A stretch of 64,000 nt of DNA, taken from contig JAIXUE010000010.1 of NCBI GenBank assembly GCA_027483605.1, positions 1 through 64,000 on the forward strand, read 5' to 3'. The DNA is from Cryomorphaceae bacterium. Lineage in GTDB: Bacteria > Bacteroidota > Bacteroidia > Flavobacteriales_D > Crocinitomicaceae. Within the stretch, counting starts at the first letter, position 1. The number at the start of each line of letters is the position of its first letter. Of this stretch, positions 15,711 to 23,248 are shown in pieces. Both the position numbers and the translations under genes were made by a program. The notes beneath the pieces were generated by a model. The model was not told the DNA's origin. It did not search any database and saw only the letters and a list, made by a program, of their open reading frames with translations.

Positions 15711-17078
15711 ATGAATATCGATAGACATGTTTTTAATGAGTTGCTGAGCTGGAAAAAAAGTACAGACCGAAAACCACTTATTGTAAGAGGCGCAAGGCAG
15801 GTTGGTAAAACAACACTCATTAGAAAACTAGCGCAAACTTATAAGCATGCCGTATTACTCAATCTTGAACTCAAAGAAGACCTCCGTTTCTTTACAGATT
15901 ATGAGCAAATCAAAACCATGATTGAAGCCCTTCTGATTTCTCGAAATATTGCTAGTTCTGAAAAAGCCCAAACACTCATCTTTATCGATGAAATTCAAGA
16001 ATCACCAGAAGCTATTGCAATGCTTCGCTATTTTTATGAATTAGAACCTGAGTTGCACGTTATTGCCGCCGGATCTTTACTTGAACATGCACTTAAAAAA
16101 GTAAAGAGTTTTCCGGTTGGTCGGGTCAATATGCTCTATCTCTACCCCATCAATTTTGCAGAATTCCTTAGTGCGTTGAACCAAGATGTTCCGCTAGCAC
16201 AATTGAATTTAATCCCGGTTAACGACGCCGCACACAGCACCCTCCTTGATTTATTTCATCGCTATGCCATTATTGGCGGCATGCCCGAAATTGTAAGCAA
16301 GTATGCAAAAGGGCAAGATGTCGCTGATCTCTCCAAAGTTTACGAGAGTATATGGGAGACCTACAAAGAAGATGTTGTAAAGTACGCTGCCAATAATTCA
16401 GAAGCGCGTGTGATCAGACACATCATGTCTACAGCCCACCTCGGCATAGACTCCCGGATCAAATTTCAAAATTTTGGCAACTCAAACTACCGCTCAAGAG
16501 AGGTAGGAGAAGCATTTCGCAATCTAGATGATGCCAAAGTGATACAACTCATTTACCCAACTACGCAAACTACACTACCCCTACTTCCAGACCTCAATAA
16601 AGCGCCAAGGCTACAGTTTCTAGATACAGGGCTCATCAATTACGAATTGAATATTCAAGCCGAAATGCTTTCCATGCAAGACCTCAATTCAGCCTACAAG
16701 GGAGCCATTATTCCGCATCTCATTGCCCAAGAACTGCTGTCACTCAATACCTCCAAACACATCAAACCTATTTTTTGGGTACGCGAGAAAAACCAATCTT
16801 CTGCAGAAGTAGATCTCTTGGTTCCATTTCAAAACATGGCTATTCCAATTGAAATCAAATCAGGAAAAGAAGGCAAACTCAAATCATTGCATCAATTTAT
16901 TGACGAAGCCCCCCACCCCTACGCCGTACGTCTTTATGCCGGGAAATTCAGCATTGAACAACACCAAACACCCAAAAACAAACCCTACTTTTTGATGAAT
17001 CTACCTTACTATCTAGCCACGAAACTAAATTCCTACATTGAATTTATGGTAGCAAATTACTCCCTTACGGAGCTATAG
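15711..17078 (+). CDS. AAA ATPase with DUF4143 domain
   Basis: A 455-residue protein of the widespread AAA_14/DUF4143 family. The frame also has a TTG at 15681, but that lies in the promoter, so the ATG at 15711 is chosen. The Walker A is GARQVGKTT (about residues 26-34) and Walker B is LIFIDEIQESP (about 93-103). The DUF4143 part (about 215-440) ends in a region with AEVDLLVPF ... IPIEIKSGKEG, the Asp-x-Glu-x-Lys pattern of a PD-(D/E)XK-like nuclease fold; whether it cuts is unknown. Function in the family is unclear; members are common in accessory regions. The six-repeat array in its promoter is a notable sign of tight regulation, perhaps by its own product. Confidence 0.9.
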   Translation: MNIDRHVFNELLSWKKSTDRKPLIVRGARQVGKTTLIRKLAQTYKHAVLLNLELKEDLRFFTDYEQIKTMIEALLISRNIASSEKAQTLIFIDEIQESPEAIAMLRYFYELEPELHVIAAGSLLEHALKKVKSFPVGRVNMLYLYPINFAEFLSALNQDVPLAQLNLIPVNDAAHSTLLDLFHRYAIIGGMPEIVSKYAKGQDVADLSKVYESIWETYKEDVVKYAANNSEARVIRHIMSTAHLGIDSRIKFQNFGNSNYRSREVGEAFRNLDDAKVIQLIYPTTQTTLPLLPDLNKAPRLQFLDTGLINYELNIQAEMLSMQDLNSAYKGAIIPHLIAQELLSLNTSKHIKPIFWVREKNQSSAEVDLLVPFQNMAIPIEIKSGKEGKLKSLHQFIDEAPHPYAVRLYAGKFSIEQHQTPKNKPYFLMNLPYYLATKLNSYIEFMVANYSLTEL

Positions 17079-17108
17079 CAGCGCAATATTTCACTTATCT
17101 TTACCTCC

Positions 17109-17516
17109 ATGAAACGCATCGAGGTCGTAGCTGCCGTCATCCAACACCAAAACAAAATCCTCGCCGTCCAGCGCGGCCCCGCCAAATACGCCTACATCTC
17201 CGAAAAATGGGAATTCCCTGGCGGCAAAATGGAAGCCGGTGAAACCGAAGAGCAGACGATCATCCGCGAGATACGAGAAGAACTCGACATGCAAATCAAG
17301 GTGCAATCCAAGCTGCTAACAGTCGAACACCCCTACCCCGATTTTCACCTCACAATGCATACATACTTGTGCGAAACTGAGCAAAGCGAACCAAAGCTGA
17401 CGGAGCATTTGGCGTTTAGGTGGTTATCGATAGATGAATTGGAAGTTTTGGATTGGGCGGGTGCTGATGTGCCGGTGGTACAGATTTTATTGCAGTCAGT
17501 AATAGACGAAGCATGA
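17109..17516 (+). CDS. NUDIX hydrolase, MutT-like
   Basis: A 135-residue protein with a full NUDIX box: GGKMEAGETEEQTIIREIRE followed by ELDM, with the REIREE metal-binding glutamates in place. It starts KRIEVVAAVIQHQNKILAVQR, typical of MutT-type 8-oxo-dGTP diphosphatases, and ends with WLSIDELEVLDWAGADVPVV, also found in that branch. The likely role is cleaning the nucleotide pool of oxidised dGTP, but NUDIX substrates cannot be told safely from sequence. Its stop overlaps the start of the sigma factor gene by four bases (ATGA). Confidence 0.9.
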   Translation: MKRIEVVAAVIQHQNKILAVQRGPAKYAYISEKWEFPGGKMEAGETEEQTIIREIREELDMQIKVQSKLLTVEHPYPDFHLTMHTYLCETEQSEPKLTEHLAFRWLSIDELEVLDWAGADVPVVQILLQSVIDEA

Positions 17517-18052
17517 CCGAACTCGAACTGCTCAGAACAAACCATCACTATTATTCAAGCCTCTACCGGCAGCATCGGGTGGTGGTATTTCAGCATCTGA
17601 TGCAATTCACAAAAGATGAGGCCTATTTGGCCGATTTATACCAAGATGCCATCATTGTCCTATTTGAAAAAGCGAAAGACCCTGCTTTTACCTTGACATG
17701 TTCTATTCGGACTTATCTGATTGCGATTTGCAGGAAGCAGATTTTCAAGCGAGCCGGCCGAGCACCAGAAATTGTAAGTTTAGAGGGTGAGCTGACCAAC
17801 TATAGCGATTGGCTGACCGATCAACTCGAGTTGGAAAGAAAGAAAAGTCAGTTGGATAAACTAGATAAGGTTTTGAACCACTTTGAAAGCATTGCTCAAA
17901 AATGCTACGAGCTGCTCTATCGCTTCTTTTACATGAAGGAGTCCTTTGACCTCATTGCCAAAGTAATGGGCTACACCAACGCAGACAACGCCAAGAACCA
18001 AAAAGCCCGTTGCCAGAAAAAATTGCGTGAACTTTATCTCGAAGAAAAATGA
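17513..18052 (+). CDS. ECF-type RNA polymerase sigma factor
   Basis: A 179-residue protein of the Bacteroidota ECF type. Region 2 is at about 18-75: FQHLMQFTKDEAYLADLYQDA and the following RTYLIAICRKQIFKR match sigma region 2.2-2.4. Region 4 is at about 125-175: YELLYRFFYMKESFDLIA and MGYTNADNAKNQKARCQKKL form its helix-turn-helix. It is translationally coupled to the NUDIX gene before it and to the small membrane protein after it, a typical sigma/anti-sigma arrangement. Its targets may be the secreted-protein genes that follow. Confidence 0.85.
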   Translation: MTELELLRTNHHYYSSLYRQHRVVVFQHLMQFTKDEAYLADLYQDAIIVLFEKAKDPAFTLTCSIRTYLIAICRKQIFKRAGRAPEIVSLEGELTNYSDWLTDQLELERKKSQLDKLDKVLNHFESIAQKCYELLYRFFYMKESFDLIAKVMGYTNADNAKNQKARCQKKLRELYLEEK

Positions 18053-18372
18053 GCTTAGAGCAAGAACAAACGGACCAGTTTGAGCGCCTTTTGGAACTCA
18101 GTTTCCTTAGAGAGAAGCGCAAGCAAATGAAGCAAAATCTCCAAGGGGATGAGCAGTCAATTCAACGCCTCATAAAGGCTGATTCAGAACAAAACATTAA
18201 GTATCAAAGAAAAAGGCAATTGGTGGTTTTTGATGAACTCAAATTCAGCGAAGCTGCTCAAATTTTAGCAGCGCAACGCCAAGCCAAAATTCAAAAAATC
18301 AAAAATTACATGATTCTTATTTCGCTGATTGTCATTGTATTAGCATTCGTTTTGTATTATTTTTCAGAATAA
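18049..18372 (+). CDS. Small single-pass membrane protein, possible anti-sigma factor
   Basis: A 107-residue protein that overlaps the sigma factor stop by four bases. The N-terminal 75 residues are charged and helical (Gln, Glu, Lys, Arg). One membrane helix follows at about 84-104 (MILISLIVIVLAFVLYYF) with only two residues beyond it. A cytoplasmic helical domain tethered to the membrane and encoded right after an ECF sigma suggests an anti-sigma factor. It lacks the periplasmic domain and zinc motif of the FecR or ZAS types, so this is inference from context. Confidence 0.6.
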   Translation: MSLEQEQTDQFERLLELSFLREKRKQMKQNLQGDEQSIQRLIKADSEQNIKYQRKRQLVVFDELKFSEAAQILAAQRQAKIQKIKNYMILISLIVIVLAFVLYYFSE

Positions 18373-18409
18373 TTTCAAATTTCAGGGTTACCTTTTTAAG
18401 GTTTGGGTA

Positions 18410-18433
18410 TTAAGAGTTAGAAGCTTCTCTTAA
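18410..18433. promoter_or_regulatory. Inverted repeat before the first secreted gene
   Basis: TTAAGAG (18410-18416) and CTCTTAA (18427-18433) flank ten bases that include the palindrome AAGCTT. The element lies 18 bases before the ATG at 18452 and just after the sigma/membrane-protein pair. It may be a hairpin in the leader or an operator. Confidence 0.3.
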
Positions 18434-18445
18434 CTACTCACCTTT

Positions 18446-18480
18446 AAAACTATGACCATGAAAAAGCTCCTTTTGATTTT
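18446..18480 (+). repeat. 35-base identical 5' segment, second copy at 19719-19753
   Basis: The 35 bases that span the start codon and signal-peptide codons of the gene at 18452 recur without change at 19719-19753 before and within the gene at 19725. The sequences diverge at once afterwards. This shows recent duplication or gene conversion limited to the 5' end. Confidence 0.85.
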
Positions 18481-18889
18481 TTTACTCGCCAGTGCAAGTG
18501 CCAACGCACAGTGGTCTGTGATGCAGAAATACAGTGAATTTGGCAAAGGCAACTACTATTTATTTGCTTCCACGGAGAAAGATGCACGGCGCATTATCCT
18601 AGAAACACTCCAAGACAACCAACTGAGCTACGATTTAGTGTTCAAGAAGGGAGCCAACCTGCTGCTCACCACGGCCATTGTGGATCCGCTCAATAGCGAA
18701 TACGTATACGTGATCCATTCCATGAGAGGCCAGTACTACAATAAGCCAGGCTACCACGTCTTTTGCTACTACATGGAAAACCGCTACCGCTATTTCTATG
18801 ACATCACGGAAGGTGAAAACCGCATCTCGCTGATCTACGAACCTGGCGTGCTCAATGTGAGCCCCAACAAAGACAAAAACAACAAATAA
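18452..18889 (+). CDS. Small secreted protein A1
   Basis: A 145-residue exported protein; the ATG at 18452 (MTMKK) or the one two codons on may be used. The signal peptide ends in ASANAQ. The mature part (about 125 residues) has a pattern shared with the next gene: a FGKGNYYLF segment, a helix, LVFKKGANLLLTT, then YVYVIHSMRG, and an aromatic strand. No family is recognised. It opens a run of secreted and cytosolic small genes after an ECF sigma locus, and its 5' end is shared with the gene at 19725. Confidence 0.7.
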   Translation: MTMKKLLLIFLLASASANAQWSVMQKYSEFGKGNYYLFASTEKDARRIILETLQDNQLSYDLVFKKGANLLLTTAIVDPLNSEYVYVIHSMRGQYYNKPGYHVFCYYMENRYRYFYDITEGENRISLIYEPGVLNVSPNKDKNNK

Positions 18890-18919
18890 GAAAAGTATCC
18901 ACAAGTAAAACATCAAGTC

Positions 18920-19372
18920 ATGAAAACAATTGTGTTCAGTATCGCCATCCTACTTGGGCTTCAGCAAACAGCCACCGCCCAATACCAGTTCAACCTCATG
19001 GAAGACTACCTGCAAATTGGCGCCGGTAATTATTTCATCCATCTCGACAAAGAAGCCGAAGTCAAAAAAACGGTGCTGTCGGTACTCAAAAGCCACCGCT
19101 TCCCCAACCAAGATTTGGTCTTCAACAAAGGCAAAAACCTCTACTTCGCCGCCTACTACGTCAATCCGTCCGACGACCGCTACATGTACGTCATCCACGC
19201 ACTCAAAGGCCGCGAGGGCTACGAACTCTACTTCTTGTACTGCATCAACACCCTGACCCACCACTTCGAATACACTGAAGGCAAAGACCTCTACGCCTTA
19301 GTCTACGACCCCGCTAAAAATACGAGCAGCGTCCTGACGAGCTTCGGCGCCACTAAAGTTGACGAACCATGA
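18920..19372 (+). CDS. Small secreted protein A2, relative of A1
   Basis: A 150-residue exported protein with a signal peptide ending in TATAQ. It aligns with A1 along its length: IGAGNYFIHLD versus FGKGNYYLFAS, LVFNKGKNLYFAAYYV versus LVFKKGANLLLTTAIV, and YMYVIHALKG versus YVYVIHSMRG. The two are therefore tandem duplicates. The stop overlaps the start of the 107-residue cytosolic gene by four bases (ATGA), so the pair is translated together. A secreted protein coupled to a cytosolic one resembles an effector/immunity or effector/adaptor pair, but no toxin motif is seen. Confidence 0.7.
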   Translation: MKTIVFSIAILLGLQQTATAQYQFNLMEDYLQIGAGNYFIHLDKEAEVKKTVLSVLKSHRFPNQDLVFNKGKNLYFAAYYVNPSDDRYMYVIHALKGREGYELYFLYCINTLTHHFEYTEGKDLYALVYDPAKNTSSVLTSFGATKVDEP

Positions 19373-19692
19373 CCGCCCTCATCTTCCCCGACGAAGTCTT
19401 TATTGAAAGAAACCCCAACGAACAAAGTGCCTCTTGCGAATTCCAATTCAAGGGGCACCAGTTCTACCTCTCGCATCGCCACGAATTCAGCCTCCACCAC
19501 AATAAACACCACTTCAATTGCCAAATTGATGGTCAGCACTACTCCTTCGGCGTGGTCAGGTCCAGACTCGGTGCAGGCGCTTACGGCAACAGGCCAACAC
19601 TCCAAATTGATGGAAAACTTTACCGCTTCATCGTTGAATGGCCAAATCGAGAAGGGAGGTCTGGGATTCGATACAGTGCAGCGACTAACTAA
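19369..19692 (+). CDS. Small cytosolic protein B1, paralogue of B2
   Basis: A 107-residue protein with no signal peptide, His- and Phe-rich and predicted to be all beta. The first 28 residues (MTALIFPDEVFIERNPNEQS and the following ASCEFQFK) are nearly identical to those of B2 at 20131, while the rest diverges apart from a pattern of aromatic strands and LQIDGKLYRFIVEWPN versus IEIEGKTYGFRLIWPN. It overlaps A2 by four bases. It may partner the secreted protein before it. Function unknown. Confidence 0.6.
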   Translation: MTALIFPDEVFIERNPNEQSASCEFQFKGHQFYLSHRHEFSLHHNKHHFNCQIDGQHYSFGVVRSRLGAGAYGNRPTLQIDGKLYRFIVEWPNREGRSGIRYSAATN

Positions 19693-19724
19693 TTAAACCA
19701 TAAATCAGCAAACAACTAAAAACT

Positions 19725-20108
19725 ATGACCATGAAAAAGCTCCTTTTGATTTTCGCATTGACCTCAAGTATAGCTAACGCGCAGTGGGTACCAGACAGAG
19801 ATGATTACAACGAATTCAAACCAGGTAACTTCTGGACTACCGCACCCGACATGGATTCGGCACTTGCTATTGCCCTCAATACACTAGAATACAACGGCGC
19901 AAAGATGCATACCCTAAACATCGACAAAAAAGACACCAATGCACCTCTATTCAATTACTTCCTCCGCGATACCGAACCCGAATTTGTCTACGTCACTTAC
20001 GTCGCAAAAACAAAGACCGGTTATGTGATTTGGTTCCGATACTTACGAGACGAACCAATCAATTTCGAAGAAGAATACACAATTCTAGAATACGCTGGGA
20101 ACAAATAA
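19725..20108 (+). CDS. Small secreted protein A3
   Basis: A 127-residue exported protein with the same signal-peptide start as A1 (35 identical bases across the start) and a signal sequence ending in IANAQ. The mature part is more acidic and shorter; it keeps the F.PGNFW, a central helix, and EFVYVTYVAKTKTGYVIWF in the place of the YVYVIH strand, so it is a divergent member of the same family. It is followed 22 bases later by B2, repeating the A-B order of the genes before it. Confidence 0.65.
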   Translation: MTMKKLLLIFALTSSIANAQWVPDRDDYNEFKPGNFWTTAPDMDSALAIALNTLEYNGAKMHTLNIDKKDTNAPLFNYFLRDTEPEFVYVTYVAKTKTGYVIWFRYLRDEPINFEEEYTILEYAGNK

Positions 20109-20130
20109 TCATCAGAAAAAATTACGAACC

Positions 20131-20424
20131 ATGACCGCCCTCATCTTCCCCGACGAAGTTCTTCTCGAAAGAAACCCAAACGAACAAAGTGCCTCTTGCG
20201 AATTCGAATTCAAGGGGCACAAGTTACACCTCACCCACCATCATCATTTTGAAAGACACGATGGCTTCCACCGTTTTGAATGTCTGATCAATGAAACGCT
20301 CCATGAATTTGGCCAGGTTGATTTCCTAGGCAAATTTGGTTTGTGGCCTGAGATAGAGATCGAGGGCAAGACTTATGGATTTAGGTTGATATGGCCTAAT
20401 GTGGAAGGGGTAAGCTTCCCTTGA
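20131..20424 (+). CDS. Small cytosolic protein B2, paralogue of B1
   Basis: A 97-residue soluble protein. Its first 28 codons are nearly identical to those of B1 in DNA as well as protein, and the bases just before the ATG (CGAACC) are shared too, but the remainder is diverged. It has the same His-rich, all-beta look and ends in the IEIEGKTYGFRLIWPN block that corresponds to B1. It is the last gene of the array; the following 256 bases to 20680 are AT-rich with no gene, terminator or repeat that I can see. Confidence 0.6.
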   Translation: MTALIFPDEVLLERNPNEQSASCEFEFKGHKLHLTHHHHFERHDGFHRFECLINETLHEFGQVDFLGKFGLWPEIEIEGKTYGFRLIWPNVEGVSFP

Positions 20425-20680
20425 ACAGTAACAGTTATAGATAGAGTTCCAGGGTTAAATGTTAGTGCTAAGTTACTTATCTATTTGAATAATTTTTAAA
20501 TAGAAAGTAAAAAGAATAATATCAGATTTCTTTTAATGAATTCTAGATTCTCAACGTGACCAATAATTATCGAGAATTGTATGTAAAATTAGTATTGCTA
20601 ATAATTAGCTCTTGTGGTTATCATTCATTACTCTTCAGAAATGCCCTAAGGGGTAAGAAGAATAAATAAAATGAAATAAA

Positions 20681-21760
20681 CTATTTTAAAAATCTAATCT
20701 GAAGATTAAGTTTGAAAAATTGGCTACCATCCTTTTCGTAAACTTTACCAAAATCATGTCGAGTGCTACTTGCTGTTTCTAAGCGAGTGTTCGAGATTAA
20801 ATAATCTTCAAATTGGTTTCTGTTATATATGTGATAACAGAGAACTTCACCGTCTTCCTTAACAACAAGATAACCTCCAGTAGCATCAAGCTCTCCTGTC
20901 CAAACTTTTGAAGGCATCATTCCTAATGCAACATCCGTTAAGAATCTTTTCATTTTATAAATATAAAATGGATGACTCGTATCTAAGTCAAAATTAAGTG
21001 GATTCTGATTCGTGATTTCAGAAATCAAATCTTTAGTTTTAGTTAAAGAGGATGTAAAAAATAGATAGACTAGCTCAGAGATTATTTGAGGCAAGGAGCT
21101 GTCTATTAAAATCAAATTGTTACCAAAAATATTGCTCTCATTGTTAATAAATTTTAATGAACCTGAATGCTGACCTATCTTTTCAATTCTATCTTTTATC
21201 TTACTTCTTGATTCTATTGAGTTGATTTCTTCAATTTCCTCTTTTGTGAGGTAGCAGTTTTCAATTTGAAAAATAAAATTGGTGGTTTTCCCTGCATTTA
21301 AAAGTGTTGAAGGCTCACCTAATTGAGATTTGATACTAAATCCTAATTCGGGTTTTGTATAAGTTCTATGATCGTGTATAACAATTCGAATATCACTCTT
21401 GATAGTTGACTTTGCCTTGATTGAAGTGCATTTGAAAGATTTAATAAATGATTCAATCTCCGGGATGGAAAATGCAGCCGATGTCGTTTCTTTTAATTTT
21501 GAAAGTAAAAAGGTGGCTTTTTCTCTGAAGTCAATAATTGGAATTCGAAACTCATCCTCAACTCCTTTGATAACGACTAGATCACTTTCATAACCAAATT
21601 CAAAAGTTCCATTTGATTCGTCTCTTAGAATTTTAATAATTGGGAATATAAGGCTTTCGATTTTGTTAAGCTCGCTATCACCAGCTACCAGGTTTTGATC
21701 CGAAATAATTTTGAGCAATGTGTAAATTTCGCTCCATTCACCTTTATTTCCCGTTAACAT
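20681..21760 (-). CDS. HpaII-family type II restriction endonuclease
   Basis: A 359-residue protein close in length to R.HpaII (358). It begins with GNKGEWSEIYTLLKII and continues with LNKIESLIFPIIKILRDE, which is the conserved start of the HpaII family. A central ELGFSIKSQLG supplies the Glu-x-Lys part of a nuclease site; an acidic residue upstream (IKSDIRIVIHDH) would complete it. HpaII enzymes cut CCGG, so this one probably does too, but specificity is inferred. It lies two bases after the stop of the cytosine methyltransferase gene, on the same strand, making a complete type II restriction-modification pair. The segment is clearly more AT-rich than its surroundings, as expected for acquired DNA. 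Confidence 0.85.
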   Translation of the reverse strand: MLTGNKGEWSEIYTLLKIISDQNLVAGDSELNKIESLIFPIIKILRDESNGTFEFGYESDLVVIKGVEDEFRIPIIDFREKATFLLSKLKETTSAAFSIPEIESFIKSFKCTSIKAKSTIKSDIRIVIHDHRTYTKPELGFSIKSQLGEPSTLLNAGKTTNFIFQIENCYLTKEEIEEINSIESRSKIKDRIEKIGQHSGSLKFINNESNIFGNNLILIDSSLPQIISELVYLFFTSSLTKTKDLISEITNQNPLNFDLDTSHPFYIYKMKRFLTDVALGMMPSKVWTGELDATGGYLVVKEDGEVLCYHIYNRNQFEDYLISNTRLETASSTRHDFGKVYEKDGSQFFKLNLQIRFLK

Positions 21761-21762
21761 TA

Positions 21763-23025
21763 TTAAAGAATTCGTTTAATTATTTCTTTAGCTGTTTCCT
21801 TAATTGCAGGAACAGCGACTGAATTTCCAAATTGTTTGTATGCCGAAGCATCAGCTACAGGTATAATAAATTCATCTGGAAAACCTTGAAGTCTTGCCCA
21901 TTCTCTCGGAGTCATTTTGCGAATACCTTCTCTATTTACTGTTCCTTTAATTTTAGTGGTTGGATTGAAATCAGTAATTCTATTATCAATTACAAGATTC
22001 CTTTCTCTACCCATACCGCCGCAAACAACAGCGTTTGAAATCTCATCATCTTGAATGATACTGTAACCAAAGCCATTGCCTTTACTAGCATGTCTTTCTT
22101 TATGATCTTTTAGGGTCTTTAAATACTGAGTTGATAGAAAAAATTTCGTTGGAGGTACCGTTGATTCCTTTATATCTCCGAAGCTTATTTTTTTATTCAT
22201 TGGTTTAGGATAATTGAATTCTTGAATCATAGTTGATTTATGGAATCCAACGATAAAAATTCGCTCCCTATTTTGAGGGACACCAAAGTCTTTTGCATTA
22301 ATAACTTGAGGTTCAGGAATGTAATAACCTAAATCTTCACGTAGTACATTCAGAATTGTTGATAGTGTTTTCCCTTTGTCATGATTTCTTAATCCTTTAA
22401 CATTTTCAAGAAAAAAAGCTTTCGGTTGTTTCTTCTTGATTATTTCAGCAACATCAAAAAACAACGTTCCCCTTGTATCCTCAAATCCACCCCGTTTACC
22501 CGCAATTGAAAACGCTTGACATGGAAATCCAGCACAAAGAACATCAAATCCATCAGGAATAAAATTCTTAGTTTCAGCTTTAGTAATATCTCCAAATGGA
22601 ATTTCGCCAAAATTGGCGTGATAAGTTTTTTGAGCATGTTGGTCCCATTCACTTGTAAATAAACATTTGCCTCCAAGACTTTGCAGTGCTAATCTGAACC
22701 CCCCAATACCTGCAAATAAGTCAATAAAGGTAAATTTTGGTTTTTCGGGTTCTGGAAAGGGTATACTATTCTTTAGATTAAAAAGTGCATATTGTAAAGC
22801 ACTTTCAGCAACAACTTGCGTAATTTCTTTACCTGGACTCTTATATTCTAGTGTTTTTTTAATGTGATCGAGTGCAGATTTTTTATAAAATTTACAAACC
22901 TCATTTTTCGAATTGTGTAAGTAATGAGTAAAAGCAGCCGTGCCAAATTCATTAAATTCTGACGAATTATTTTTAACTGATTTTGCAAAAATGTCTTCTA
23001 AAGAAATTTCATTTTCTAAACTCAT
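21763..23025 (-). CDS. DNA (cytosine-5) methyltransferase
   Basis: A 420-residue C5 methyltransferase. Motif I is FTFIDLFAGIGGF (98-110), motif IV is AGFPCQAFSIAG with the catalytic Cys169, motif VI is FFLENVKG (205-211), motif VIII is PQNRERIF (250-257), and motif X is QFGNSVAVPAIKE near the end. The target-recognition region lies between about 285 and 375. About 95 residues precede motif I; this N-terminal extension has helices and may bind DNA as a regulator, as reported for some C5 methyltransferases that control their operon. With the HpaII-like nuclease downstream, the likely target is CCGG. Confidence 0.95.
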   Translation of the reverse strand: MSLENEISLEDIFAKSVKNNSSEFNEFGTAAFTHYLHNSKNEVCKFYKKSALDHIKKTLEYKSPGKEITQVVAESALQYALFNLKNSIPFPEPEKPKFTFIDLFAGIGGFRLALQSLGGKCLFTSEWDQHAQKTYHANFGEIPFGDITKAETKNFIPDGFDVLCAGFPCQAFSIAGKRGGFEDTRGTLFFDVAEIIKKKQPKAFFLENVKGLRNHDKGKTLSTILNVLREDLGYYIPEPQVINAKDFGVPQNRERIFIVGFHKSTMIQEFNYPKPMNKKISFGDIKESTVPPTKFFLSTQYLKTLKDHKERHASKGNGFGYSIIQDDEISNAVVCGGMGRERNLVIDNRITDFNPTTKIKGTVNREGIRKMTPREWARLQGFPDEFIIPVADASAYKQFGNSVAVPAIKETAKEIIKRIL

Positions 23026-23248
23026 ATTTTGGACTCTTTCTTTTTATTGCAAGTTAGTAATTCAATTTGGAATACTTGATTTGAAAAACTTAATTTCAAA
23101 ACATACGGTAAATTTTAGGACTTAAATCCATACTAGCGAATAATGAATGCGACTTACTCCCCACCCTTCTATTAATTTCTATCGCCCCATTTGCAATAAT
23201 CCCAAATTTCTTTTTTGGAATAAGAGAATGGCGTCCATTGTCAATAAA

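Noticed and set aside
18930-19264. Frames overlapping the small secreted gene A2 on both strands
   Set aside because: Their compositions (Thr/Ser-rich or Val-rich) are artefacts of the Phe/Tyr/Lys-rich real frame, which has a signal peptide and a paralogue.
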